Source of the DNA: Caldilineales bacterium
GTDB taxonomy: Bacteria > Chloroflexota > Anaerolineae > J102
Reading direction: 5' to 3'
Length of the DNA: 40,819 bases
NCBI GenBank assembly: GCA_024102915.1
Contig: JAGFJG010000102.1
Location: 1-40,819 of the forward strand
Shown here: positions 24,709 to 33,138 of the stretch, piece after piece
How the letters are laid out: every line of letters starts with the position of its first letter
Position numbering within the stretch: position 1 is the stretch's first letter
Notes under the pieces: generated by a model
Told to the model about the DNA's origin: nothing
Databases searched by the model: none
What the model saw: the letters and a program-made list of their open reading frames with translations, nothing else
Program-made: the position numbers and the translations under genes

Positions 24709-25689
24709 CTATTCAAGCTCTGTCTGTCTACTGGAGCGATTGTCAGACCACGAGTTAAGGCAGTCAATCGCGATGTCTGCAGATTTCTCCCGTGCGTACT
24801 CATGTATTACGGTCGAGCGACGGAACATCTGCAACGCTTTAAGATTCAGTCCAAAGTGTAGAAATAGTCGCTGTTTCTTCCAACGTGTAAGTCGCTCGTT
24901 ATCACGTCCTTTAAGCGATAAAACGACGAACGCATCTTCATAAGCAAACACCGCACATAATAGAAATAGGACTGGCATGAAGAGCAGAGACATCACGAAA
25001 GGAAGCCACAAGGAGAAGAGGGTTTCGATGTGCATTAATTGTTCGTAGTTCTTGACGACCTGCCAAAGTACATAGGCTATAAGGAGTAAACCTATGGAAG
25101 CTTGTAATACTTTGAATAATTGATGAGCCTTTTTGGCATTTTCCTTGTGCTCCGTGCCAACTACAAGTATTCCCAGTAAAGTGAAAAATGGGATGATTAG
25201 TAGGAACTCAACCCAAAATCTAAATGGATAGAAGTCCAAAAGGAACACGAAGACAACCATCACTTCCAGGTTCACCAGGAGAGTTTTGAAGAAGAAGCGT
25301 CTGTCGTAGGTGACGCCTCGCGACGCTGCTCTAGATACCGAGCTTATTGCACCGATAGCGATAAAGACTACCGTATCATATAGCATCGTTACATCCCAGT
25401 AACCTACTCGCCAAAGACCCAAAACCATAGCTACATTGTAGCCAATGATGACTGTAAAAAGAATAATCAACTTTAACGAAAATAGCGTTACTAGCAGCGA
25501 CCTAATTGATTTTCTTACACCTGTATTTGTCAACGCCCAAACTACAAAGATCACTAACCAAGTTATAGTAGCCAGTTGTCGTGATGTGAGAATCATGAAG
25601 CCTCGAACGCGGTGTGTGCAAACATGATTGTGCCAGAAATGCTCGGACGCAGAAACAAGAGTGTCATATAGAAACTCTAGATCGGACAT
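24709..25689 (-). CDS. Multi-pass membrane protein of unknown family in AT-rich DNA
   Basis: A 326-residue protein from the ATG at 25689; a TTG six codons upstream (25707) is less likely. I do not recognise the family. It shows about seven hydrophobic helices in two groups (roughly 33-110, then 140-260, with a charged loop RAASRGVTYDRRFFFK between), and a soluble C-terminal 70 residues rich in Arg/Lys (LKGRDNERLTRWKKQRLFLHFG, given by its start and end). The coding sequence is clearly more AT-rich than all neighbours and uses different codons, as does its surrounding DNA to about 25820. This suggests horizontal acquisition. It has no operon partner; transport, sensing or phage-defence roles are all possible. 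Confidence 0.7.
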   Translation of the reverse strand: MSDLEFLYDTLVSASEHFWHNHVCTHRVRGFMILTSRQLATITWLVIFVVWALTNTGVRKSIRSLLVTLFSLKLIILFTVIIGYNVAMVLGLWRVGYWDVTMLYDTVVFIAIGAISSVSRAASRGVTYDRRFFFKTLLVNLEVMVVFVFLLDFYPFRFWVEFLLIIPFFTLLGILVVGTEHKENAKKAHQLFKVLQASIGLLLIAYVLWQVVKNYEQLMHIETLFSLWLPFVMSLLFMPVLFLLCAVFAYEDAFVVLSLKGRDNERLTRWKKQRLFLHFGLNLKALQMFRRSTVIHEYAREKSADIAIDCLNSWSDNRSSRQTELE

Positions 25690-25823
25690 CCAAAATATAC
25701 CTGACAATTGGCTACCATTTTACTGATGGGACCCTCTCCATCTGAGACGAAAGTGATTCAATTACGTTGATTCTCAAATCATAGGCATTATGTCCGAACG
25801 TTGTGAAACATTATCCCCCACTA

Positions 25824-26318
25824 TTACTCATCGACCTCTTCCAACCCCGCCGCCATCAGGTACCCGCGCGCCCGCTCGGTGCGAGGATAACGGTTGACCA
25901 GCCGCCAGAAGCGCGGGCCGTGGTTCGCCTCCAACAGATGGGCGAGTTCGTGCACGAGCACGTAGTCGATGACAAACCGGGGCATGGCGGCGATGCGATG
26001 GGAGATGCGAATCGTCCCCTGGTGGGGTGAGCAACTGCCGTATCGCTTGTTTTGATTGCTGACCCAGCGCAACGACTCCCACTGCAACCGTCCCTCGAAG
26101 TACTCACGATTCAAGGCACGGGCGCGCTTCTCCAGGAGATCATCATCGAGCTTTGCCTTTTGCTTGCGGTTTTGCAGACGTTGTTGCAGGCGCGCGATGT
26201 GCGGAGCCAGCTCCTCGTCCGACATAGCCGCCGGGGCGAGCACCTCCATCACCCCGTCCACCTCCCGCGCCTGAATAGTTTTGCGCCGCTTGCCACTGCG
26301 GACGATACGGACTTCCAT
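25824..26318 (-). CDS. YgjP-like (DUF45/M48-type) metallopeptidase
   Basis: A 164-residue zinc metallopeptidase-fold protein. The ATG at 26318 overlaps the permease stop (TAATG), which decides the start; a longer in-frame extension would run through the permease. Seen: a beta-rich N-terminus MEVRIVRSGKRRKTIQAREV, a helix-rich middle, the WVSNQNKRYGSCSPHQGTIR segment with conserved RYGSC, and the catalytic motif VHELAHLLEANHGPRFW (HExxH plus a third His). This matches YgjP/DUF45 family proteins (SprT-like gluzincins). The family's cellular role is poorly known. Translational coupling to a nucleoside-type ABC importer is odd and may reflect only chromosomal proximity. Confidence 0.87.
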   Translation of the reverse strand: MEVRIVRSGKRRKTIQAREVDGVMEVLAPAAMSDEELAPHIARLQQRLQNRKQKAKLDDDLLEKRARALNREYFEGRLQWESLRWVSNQNKRYGSCSPHQGTIRISHRIAAMPRFVIDYVLVHELAHLLEANHGPRFWRLVNRYPRTERARGYLMAAGLEEVDE

Positions 26319-27256
26319 TACGAACCGGTTCGACTCTCTCGATCGTAGTTCTGACCCAGGAATGCGGGCGGGCGCACGCCCTTGAAGGCGAAAATCATCA
26401 CTACGATGGTCGCCAGATAGGGCAACATGCGCAGGAATTGGTGGGGGATGCCGAGACCGGATAACTGCGCCCGCAAGCCCAACACCTCGACGCCGGAGAA
26501 GAAGAATGATCCGGCCAGAATCCCCTGCGGAGTCCAGCCGCCAAAGAAAGTGAGAGCGATGGCCAGCCAGCCCCGGCCTCGCACGATGCCCTCGGTGTAA
26601 GTGCCGGTGTACACCATCGGCAAATACGCGCCCGCCAGTGCAATCAACATGCAGCCGATGATGGTGGTCAGATAGCGGCGGCGGGTGACGTTCACGCCCA
26701 TCGCATCCGCCGCCTTCGGATTTTCGCCGGTCGAGCGCAGGTTCAATCCCCAACTGGTTTTGTAGAGAAAATAATAGAGAAACAGGGATAACAAAATGCT
26801 GAAGTACACCATCCAGTTTTGTTCAAAGAGGATGGGGCCAAGCAGAGGAATCTGGCTGAGCACGGGGATCGGGATCGGTTTCAAGGTGGGGATGATCGGC
26901 GGCTGCAAAGTTACGCCGACCACGACTTTGAACAGCAGGCTTGCCAACCCCAGGCAGAGGAAGAACACCGCCAGCCCGATCACGAACTGATCCATTTTCA
27001 GCGTGGTGGTGAAATAGGCCAGCGCCAATCCAAACAGACCGCCGGAAAGCATAGCCAGAATCACTCCGGCAAATACGTTATCCAGCAGATACGCGCCGAG
27101 GAATCCGACCGAAGCTCCCACCAGCATGACGCCCTCTTGCGAGACGACAAACAGGCCGGTGCGCCCGGCCAGCATCGTGCCCTGGCTGGCCAGAATGTAC
27201 GGCACGACGGCCAGCATCACCAGACTGACAAAGCCCACCAGTTGCGAGTCGTTCAT
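26318..27256 (-). CDS. BMP-family ABC transporter permease, second subunit
   Basis: A 312-residue inner-membrane permease with about nine hydrophobic helices. Family signs are GRTGLFVVSQEGVMLVGASVGF near the N-terminus (given as landmark SQEGVMLVG), the loop LNLRSTGENPKAADAMGVNV, and GRGWLAIALTFFGGWTPQG. It pairs with the other permease to import nucleosides or related compounds, as with YufP/YufQ-type and RnsC/D systems. It starts 3 bases after the first permease and its stop overlaps the metallopeptidase start. The ENPKAADAMG coupling loop contacts the ATPase. Confidence 0.9.
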   Translation of the reverse strand: MNDSQLVGFVSLVMLAVVPYILASQGTMLAGRTGLFVVSQEGVMLVGASVGFLGAYLLDNVFAGVILAMLSGGLFGLALAYFTTTLKMDQFVIGLAVFFLCLGLASLLFKVVVGVTLQPPIIPTLKPIPIPVLSQIPLLGPILFEQNWMVYFSILLSLFLYYFLYKTSWGLNLRSTGENPKAADAMGVNVTRRRYLTTIIGCMLIALAGAYLPMVYTGTYTEGIVRGRGWLAIALTFFGGWTPQGILAGSFFFSGVEVLGLRAQLSGLGIPHQFLRMLPYLATIVVMIFAFKGVRPPAFLGQNYDRESRTGS

Positions 27257-27259
27257 CGG

Positions 27260-28321
27260 CTAGCGTCTCCTCCGCATCACATCCGAGAGTAAGATGAAGA
27301 GCAGGATCAGCGCTTCGACGATGAAAACCATCTCGCCGGGGATGTTCATGGTGCGCTGCATGGCGCTGGCCCCCACCTCCAAAACGGCGATAAAGAACGC
27401 TACGAAGGGGACGGCCAGATTGTTGCCCTTGGCGATCAGCCCGATGATGATGCCCAGCAGCAGGAAATTCGATTGCAAGCCCGCAATCAAGCGGTGGTGG
27501 TTCCCAGCCACCTCGATGGCGCCAGCCAGACCGGCCACAGCGCCGCCCAACAACAACGACAGCAGGAACATCGTCTTGGTGTTGATGCCATAAACGCTCG
27601 AAGCGCGGGGATTCGCCCCGGTGACGATGAGTTCATATCCGGCGGAGGTGTGGTCGGTGTAGAGGTAAACGAGCGCTGCCACCAGGATCGTGATGATAAT
27701 GCCAGCATGGAGGGGCGGGCTGGCGATCAGGTTGGGCAGATATCCGCCCGCGCCGATGGCGACGGTGGTGGGATGCCCAGCGCTGGGGTCGGGCCAGACG
27801 CGCGTGGCCACGTAGTCGATCACCTCGAACGCCACGAAATTCATCAGCACCGTGGTGAGGATCTCGTTGATGTTGAAGCGATAGAGCAGCCATGCGGGCA
27901 GCGCCACCCACAGCGTACCAAAGACAACGCCGCCCAAAAGCACGAGGGGGAGCAGGATCGGCAGGGGCAATCCGGCAAAGAGGATGCCCACGCCCGCCGC
28001 GCCTACAGCCCCGATGATCAACTGACCCTCGCCGCCAATATTGAATTTCCCGGCGGCCAGCGGGATGGTGAACGAATAGGCGATCAGCACCAGCGGCGTC
28101 CATTTGTTCAGGGTTTGAACAAGGCCGTTCGGCGTGCGGAAGGAAGTGAACAGGATCGTGCGGTAGGCTTTGAACACATCGAAGCCGAGAATCGCCAGCA
28201 CCACGCCCACCACGACAAACGCCACCAACACCGCCAACAAATAGGGCAGCAACGATCGCAGCGCCGTCCGAAAACGCGGGGATTGGTCGTTCGTCGCTGG
28301 CGGGACGATATTCTCAGCCAT
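27260..28321 (-). CDS. BMP-family ABC transporter permease, first subunit
   Basis: A 353-residue inner-membrane permease with about nine helices. Seen: the N-terminal FRTALRSLLPYLLAVLVAF, the segment FNIGGEGQLIIGAVGA, the conserved FNINEILTTVLMNFVA, and the cytoplasmic coupling loop ELIVTGANPRASSVYGINT. These match the larger permease of BMP-type importers (YufP-like). The gene overlaps the ATPase gene by 8 bases and is followed after 3 bases by the second permease. It forms a heterodimeric channel with that protein. Confidence 0.9.
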   Translation of the reverse strand: MAENIVPPATNDQSPRFRTALRSLLPYLLAVLVAFVVVGVVLAILGFDVFKAYRTILFTSFRTPNGLVQTLNKWTPLVLIAYSFTIPLAAGKFNIGGEGQLIIGAVGAAGVGILFAGLPLPILLPLVLLGGVVFGTLWVALPAWLLYRFNINEILTTVLMNFVAFEVIDYVATRVWPDPSAGHPTTVAIGAGGYLPNLIASPPLHAGIIITILVAALVYLYTDHTSAGYELIVTGANPRASSVYGINTKTMFLLSLLLGGAVAGLAGAIEVAGNHHRLIAGLQSNFLLLGIIIGLIAKGNNLAVPFVAFFIAVLEVGASAMQRTMNIPGEMVFIVEALILLFILLSDVMRRRR

Positions 28322-29864
28322 GCGTCGTCCCCCCCATCATGCGCCCGATCTCGTATTTGTCGAAGGCGCTGCGAGCGAGGATGCCGACGACAGCGCCGCG
28401 ATACATCACTGCCATGCGGTCGCTCATCAACATCAATTCATCCAGATCATCGGAAAGCAGCAGCGTAGCGACGCCTTCATCCTTATAAGCCAACAACTGA
28501 TTGTAGACCCCCTCGACCGAGGCGATATCCAGCCCGCTGGTGGGGTTATGTAAAATCAAGAGGCGAGGGGTGCGGTCGAAAGCCCTGGCCAACATCATGC
28601 GCTGGATGTTGCCGCCGGACAGGTTCGCCGCAGTATCTTTTGCGCTCTGGGTGCGGATGTTGTACTCCCGGATGAGTTGGGCCGACCGTTTGTAGACCGC
28701 CTGCCAATTCAACAATCGCCCTTTGTGATAGTCGGCCCGGCGATGCGAACCCAAAATCAGGTTGTGCGCCACCGACGCCGTGGGCAAAAATCCATCCTGC
28801 TGGCGATCCTCAGGCACATAGGCTATACCCAAATCCAACCGCTCGCGGGTATTCAACGAAGTAATCTCCCTGTCGCCCAACTTCACCCGGCCTGCGTTTG
28901 CCGCCCGCACACCCACGATCACTTCCACCAATTCCTGCTGCCCATTTCCGGCGACGCCCGCCACGCCCAAAATCTCGCCTTCTCGCAGGGCAAAGCTGAC
29001 ATTGTCCAGCACGGTCACGCCGTTTGCCTCCACCGCCGAGACCCCGTCCACAACCAGGGCGATTTCCCCTTCGACCGGCACGCCCGCCTCCTCATCGGCT
29101 CGCCCGGCAAACAGCATACTCTCCTTGACCGTCATATCGGCACCAACCATCGCCAGCACGAGGTCGGTTTCATTGACCTCGCTGCGAGGTTTTGTGAACA
29201 CATGCCGACCGTTGCGCAATACCGAGACCGTGCCGCACACAGCCATCACCTCGCGCAGCTTGTGCGTGATGAAGACCACGCTCATATCCTCGGCCACCAT
29301 GCGCTGCAAAGATTCGAAGAGGGAATCGACTTCCTGGGGCGTGAGATTGGTCGTCGGCTCATCCAAAATCAGGACGTCCGCCCCGCGATACAGCGCCTTC
29401 AGAATCTCCACCCGCTGCCGCGCCCCCATGGGCAGGTCTTCGATACGGGCGTGAGGATCGACATCAAGGCCAAAACGACGCGAGAGCGCTTCGATCTGCG
29501 ACCGGGCGGGGCCAAGTTTCAGGGTGGGGCGATTATGCAAGCCCTGCGCGCCCAGGACGATGTTGTCGAGGACGGTGAAATTATTAACCTGCAGGAAATG
29601 CTGATGAACCATGCCGATGCCGTGTGCAATCGCGTCCTTGGGCGAACGAATTTCGGTTGGCGCGCCCCGCAGGGAAACCGTGCCTGAATCCGGCCGGTAA
29701 AGGCCATAGAGCACGTTCATCAATGTGGTTTTGCCAGCGCCATTTCCGCCCACCAGCCCGTGAATTTCGCGCGGCAAGATCGTCAAATCGACCCCAGCCA
29801 GGGCTCGCACCGGTCCGAAAGTTTTTTCGATTCCTTCCAGCCGCACGATCGGCTGCAAGCTCAT
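28314..29864 (-). CDS. BMP-family ABC transporter ATP-binding protein (tandem domains)
   Basis: A 516-residue protein with two fused ABC ATPase domains. Domain 1 (about 5-245): Walker A GGNGAGKTT, a modified signature LPMGARQR, Walker B VLILDEPTTNL. Domain 2 (about 265-510): degenerate Walker A GVAGNGQQE lacking the lysine, signature LSGGNIQR, and degenerate Walker B LLILHNPTSGLD where His-Asn replaces the Asp-Glu. One competent site plus one degenerate site is normal for the nucleoside/ribose-type ATPases of this family. It starts 78 bases after the substrate-binding protein gene. Confidence 0.92.
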   Translation of the reverse strand: MSLQPIVRLEGIEKTFGPVRALAGVDLTILPREIHGLVGGNGAGKTTLMNVLYGLYRPDSGTVSLRGAPTEIRSPKDAIAHGIGMVHQHFLQVNNFTVLDNIVLGAQGLHNRPTLKLGPARSQIEALSRRFGLDVDPHARIEDLPMGARQRVEILKALYRGADVLILDEPTTNLTPQEVDSLFESLQRMVAEDMSVVFITHKLREVMAVCGTVSVLRNGRHVFTKPRSEVNETDLVLAMVGADMTVKESMLFAGRADEEAGVPVEGEIALVVDGVSAVEANGVTVLDNVSFALREGEILGVAGVAGNGQQELVEVIVGVRAANAGRVKLGDREITSLNTRERLDLGIAYVPEDRQQDGFLPTASVAHNLILGSHRRADYHKGRLLNWQAVYKRSAQLIREYNIRTQSAKDTAANLSGGNIQRMMLARAFDRTPRLLILHNPTSGLDIASVEGVYNQLLAYKDEGVATLLLSDDLDELMLMSDRMAVMYRGAVVGILARSAFDKYEIGRMMGGTTHG

Positions 29865-29942
29865 CGCTGACTCCGTTGTTCAGGAACTTTGCGGGCGCGC
29901 AGACGGCAGGTCATCACCAACCGCCTGCACGCAGACTTGCGA

Positions 29943-30962
29943 TTACTCGATTGGATCAGTGTTCTTGTTCACCGTGGTGTTACCCTTGATCAGGTCATCC
30001 GTCACCTGCTTGACGCGTGTGGCGACAGCATCGGAAACATGCTTGGGAGTCTCAAGCGACACGCCGGTGTCGAAGCCCAGCGGATAATAGCCGCCCGTCT
30101 GGCCGCTCTCGATGTTCTCGACGATTTGCTTGAGTGGTCCGGCGAAATCGTAGAGCAGCGAAGAGATGGTGTTGTCGGGGGCGAACGAAGATTTGTCCGT
30201 GTATTTGGCCGTCACCCACACGGGCTTGTCGGCATTTTTCACGGCCTCGAATACGCCCAGCATGCCCAGGTTCAGGCTGCCCGCAATCACGTCGATATCC
30301 TCGGCGATCATCGCTTCGGCCAGCTCACGGGCTTTGGCGGGGTCATTGAAATCGCCAACCCAGACCGGTTTGAGCTCCACATCCAGGCCCAGATCGTCGA
30401 TGGCCTGCTGCATGGCATGAACTTCGGCGTTCGAGAATGGCAGGGTCAGGCCGCCGAGATAGCCGATTTTGCCGGTGGCCGATTGCAGGGCGGCCAGCGC
30501 ACCTATCCCGTAGAAACCGACATGGAAGTTGCGGTCGATGATCCACAGATTGGGCGGCGGGTTATCCACCGGGGCGTCGCCCTCGCCGATGAAATAGACA
30601 TTCGGGAACTCACGGGCGAGATCGGTGGTCTGGCTTATGAACTGACCGCCGTGCGTGAAGATGATGTTGTATCCGGCATCAATGTATTCACGCATCACCC
30701 GATCGACATCCGGCACGGCCACGCTTTCGGAATAAGCGGTCTCGATCCCCAGATCGGATTGCACGGCTGTCGTGCCGATATAGCCGAGCGTGTTATAGTC
30801 GGCGTCGGTGATCACACCGGGGAAGATTGAAGCCAGCTTGAACTGCGGTGCGGCTTCTCCCCCTTCCGGCTCTGCCACGGGCGCGGCAGGCGGCGCGCAC
30901 TGTGTCAGCAATATCCCGAGCAACAACAAAACGACGAATCCCAACAATGATCGTTTGCGCAT
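29943..30962 (-). CDS. BMP-family ABC transporter substrate-binding lipoprotein
   Basis: A 339-residue lipoprotein with lipobox GILLTQC (Cys about 22). Seen in the BMP (basic membrane protein) domain: FKLASIFPGVITDADYNTLG (given up to DADYN), INPDRVMREYIDAGYNIIF as VDRVMREYIDAGYNIIFTH, NVYFIGEGDAPVDNPPPN, and GKIGYLGGLTLPFSNAEV. BMP proteins usually capture purine nucleosides. The start ATG at 30962 follows GGGAGGA. This first gene of the importer operon has its own strong promoter. Actual ligand not determinable. Confidence 0.9.
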   Translation of the reverse strand: MRKRSLLGFVVLLLLGILLTQCAPPAAPVAEPEGGEAAPQFKLASIFPGVITDADYNTLGYIGTTAVQSDLGIETAYSESVAVPDVDRVMREYIDAGYNIIFTHGGQFISQTTDLAREFPNVYFIGEGDAPVDNPPPNLWIIDRNFHVGFYGIGALAALQSATGKIGYLGGLTLPFSNAEVHAMQQAIDDLGLDVELKPVWVGDFNDPAKARELAEAMIAEDIDVIAGSLNLGMLGVFEAVKNADKPVWVTAKYTDKSSFAPDNTISSLLYDFAGPLKQIVENIESGQTGGYYPLGFDTGVSLETPKHVSDAVATRVKQVTDDLIKGNTTVNKNTDPIE

Positions 30963-31022
30963 GACATTCCTCCCTGCTGCGAGAACGAGTGAATGAGTTT
31001 GAAATTGCCGATTGACGGCGTG

Positions 31023-31051
31023 ACTATAGCACTCGATTTCAGATCGGTCAA
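31023..31051 (-). promoter_or_regulatory. Promoter of the BMP importer operon
   Basis: On the minus strand: -35 TTGACC (31046-31051), an exact 17-base spacer, -10 TATAGT (31023-31028), about 60 bases before the substrate-binding protein gene. The -35 overlaps the stop codon of asnB (31048-31050), so the importer can be expressed independently of asnB read-through. Confidence 0.7.
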
Positions 31052-32901
31052 TAAGACCCGTGGGGAAAATGATGGTATGAATCGAGCCACAATTGCGTGG
31101 TCAGGATGGCGGTCAGGGCAGTGGCGTTGTTGACCCGACCAGAGCAATGCGATTGCAGCAAATCACAGACAGCAGCGGCATCAAAAAAGCCCGACGCCGC
31201 CAGCGAATTGGGTTGCAGCATGTCGGTTGCCCAGTCAGGCAGGCGTTCTTGCCGCCACCAACGAGCGTGCGGCGAGGCCAACCCTTGTTTGCGGCGCTGA
31301 ATAATCGAATCCGGCAACAGTGTTTTCGCCGCCTGCCGCAACATATCTTTCTCGCTCCCGCCCGCCAGATTGAGCGATGGGTCCCAGGTCAGCACCGTTT
31401 GCCACAGGCGATGGTCGAGGAAGGGTACGCGGGCCTCGACGCTGTGCGCCATGCTCATGCGATCCACTTCCAGGTTGATGAAGTCGGGCAGGCGGGATTG
31501 CACATCCAGCAGGGTGAGGCGGTGCAAAAGGTGGAGATCGGCGGGCGGGTCAGGCCAGGGCAGGCTGGAATCCACTCCACCACGCAGGTCGGGCGCGACG
31601 AGCGAGAGGACATCGGTCGTCGAATTGGGACTCAGCCAGCGCCCGTATCGTTCGGCCAGCGAAAGACCGGTTTGCGGGAGCAGTTCGGCGGCGGCGGCGG
31701 ACATGCCCAACGGTCCGGCCATCTGCGCAGCCAAGCGTCGGCTCCATCCCGGCCAGCGCTGCGCAGATTGCAAACGCATCTCGCCCCCATACCATTGGTA
31801 GCCCCCGAACAGTTCGTCCGCCCCCTCGCCCGTGAGAATGACCTTCAGCCCCGCTTCAGCGCAAGCGCGATAGAGCAGCCAGATGGCGATGTGCGTGGCG
31901 CTGCCCACGGGCTGGCCGTAGTTTGGCACCAGTTCGGGCAGGCGGTCGAAAGCGTCGAGCCCGAAGCGCACGGTGTGATGAGTGACGCCGAGAGAATCGG
32001 CAACCCTTTCAGCGAACGCCGTTTCGTCGTAAGCCGAGTCATCGAAGCCGATGTTGAAGGTGTGCAGATCGGGATGCCCGGCCCGTCGCATGAGGGCGAC
32101 CAGGGTGCTGGAATCGAGGCCGCCGCTGAGCAGCGCGCCCACCGGCACGTCGCTGCGCAGACGCAATTCGACGCTCTCTTGCAGCAGCGCCAGCAGTTTC
32201 TCGGTGCGGTCGCCGGGCCTGATCAGATCGGCGGCGGGCGGCGGCTGAGGTCGCCAATAGCGCTCAAGCGCAAACGTGTCCGGCCCCGCCAGCAGCCTGT
32301 GCCCCGGCGGAATCTGCTCGACGCCCTTGTACAGGGTCCCCGGCCCGGGAACCCAACCAAAGCGGAGGAGATGGACCAGAGGTCGGGTGTCGATGGCCGG
32401 GCGGGCGTCGAGCAATCGCAGCAGCGCCGGCAGTTCGGAAGCGAAGGCGATTGTCTCGCCAGCCCGTGCGATGTACAGCGGTTTGATGCCAAAGCGGTCG
32501 CGGGCCAGGAATAAGCTCTGGGTGCGAGTGTCGTACACCGCGAGCGCGAACATGCCCCGGAACCGCTCGACGCAGCCGGCCCCCCATTCTTCCCAGGCAT
32601 GCACAATCACTTCGGTGTCGCAGCGGCTTTGAAATCGATGCCCCAAATGCTCCAGTTCGGCCATCAATTCCACATAGTTATAGATTTCGCCATTCTGCAC
32701 CGCCGCCACCCGGCCATCCTCGTTGCACACCGGCTGATGCCCGCCCGCCACGTCGATGATCGCCAGCCGTCTCGCCCCCAGCATCATGCGTTCATCCGAC
32801 CAGCGGCCCTCATCGTCCGGCCCGCGGTGAAACATCGCCGCCAGAGCCGGGGCCAGGTCGGGATTCAGGTTGGGGTTGTAGATGCCGGTGATGCCGCACA
32901 T
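31048..32901 (-). CDS. asnB: Glutamine-hydrolysing asparagine synthase
   Basis: A 617-residue cytosolic enzyme that makes asparagine from aspartate, ATP and glutamine. The N-terminal glutaminase domain begins MCGITGIY with catalytic Cys2 and shows FHRGPDDEG and NGEIYNY. The synthetase domain carries the PP-loop LLSGGLDSSTLVAL (about 258-270), LTGEGADELFGGY, and MSMAHSVEARVPFLDHRL. All key residues are present and the length is normal. AsnB-like proteins of this length can also modify other substrates (peptide or sugar amidation), but no biosynthetic neighbour supports that. A candidate promoter lies upstream. Confidence 0.9.
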   Translation of the reverse strand: MCGITGIYNPNLNPDLAPALAAMFHRGPDDEGRWSDERMMLGARRLAIIDVAGGHQPVCNEDGRVAAVQNGEIYNYVELMAELEHLGHRFQSRCDTEVIVHAWEEWGAGCVERFRGMFALAVYDTRTQSLFLARDRFGIKPLYIARAGETIAFASELPALLRLLDARPAIDTRPLVHLLRFGWVPGPGTLYKGVEQIPPGHRLLAGPDTFALERYWRPQPPPAADLIRPGDRTEKLLALLQESVELRLRSDVPVGALLSGGLDSSTLVALMRRAGHPDLHTFNIGFDDSAYDETAFAERVADSLGVTHHTVRFGLDAFDRLPELVPNYGQPVGSATHIAIWLLYRACAEAGLKVILTGEGADELFGGYQWYGGEMRLQSAQRWPGWSRRLAAQMAGPLGMSAAAAELLPQTGLSLAERYGRWLSPNSTTDVLSLVAPDLRGGVDSSLPWPDPPADLHLLHRLTLLDVQSRLPDFINLEVDRMSMAHSVEARVPFLDHRLWQTVLTWDPSLNLAGGSEKDMLRQAAKTLLPDSIIQRRKQGLASPHARWWRQERLPDWATDMLQPNSLAASGFFDAAAVCDLLQSHCSGRVNNATALTAILTTQLWLDSYHHFPHGSY

Positions 32902-32929
32902 GGGTCAGTGGTCAGTGGTCAGAACGTCA

Positions 32930-32958
32930 AGCGTAAATGGACGGCTTGCGCCTGTCAA
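32930..32958 (-). promoter_or_regulatory. Candidate promoter of asnB
   Basis: Minus strand: perfect -35 TTGACA (32953-32958), a 17-base spacer, and a weak -10 TACGCT (32930-32935), 29 bases before the ATG. No ribosome-binding site is visible in the short leader, which contains GTCAGTG repeats. Confidence 0.4.
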
Positions 32959-32994
32959 AGCAATCCAAGGCGAGAAGGCAAACTCGTCCGCGCG

Positions 32995-33041
32995 ACTCTC
33001 CTTCTCCCGCCCTGGGAGAGGTGACCGGGGGTGAGGGAAAC
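32995..33041. repeat. Dispersed-type noncoding repeat
   Basis: This CTCTCCTTCTCCCGCCC... stretch, with an internal 6-base stem (TCTCCC 33003-33008, GGGAGA 33014-33019) and a G-rich tail ending GTGAGGG, is of a kind found scattered between genes in many bacteria. It lies in the 237-base gap between asnB and the divergent Clp-like gene. Only one copy occurs in this window. Confidence 0.4.
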
Positions 33042-33064
33042 ATCGCCAGCGAGCCGAATGACAA

Positions 33065-33093
33065 TTGCCCCGCACGCCTCATGCTCCTATAAT
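33065..33093 (+). promoter_or_regulatory. Promoter of the Clp-like ATPase gene
   Basis: -35 TTGCCC (33065-33070), an exact 17-base spacer, and perfect -10 TATAAT (33088-33093), 46 bases before the ATG at 33139. No ribosome-binding site stands out before that ATG. Confidence 0.6.
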
Positions 33094-33138
33094 CTCGACT
33101 GACCACTCGCTCCCTGCCACCCGCTCCCTGCTCCTCAA

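Noticed and set aside
31093..32514. 473-codon plus-strand frame opposite asnB
   Set aside because: Antisense shadow; asnB on the minus strand has a full set of catalytic motifs.
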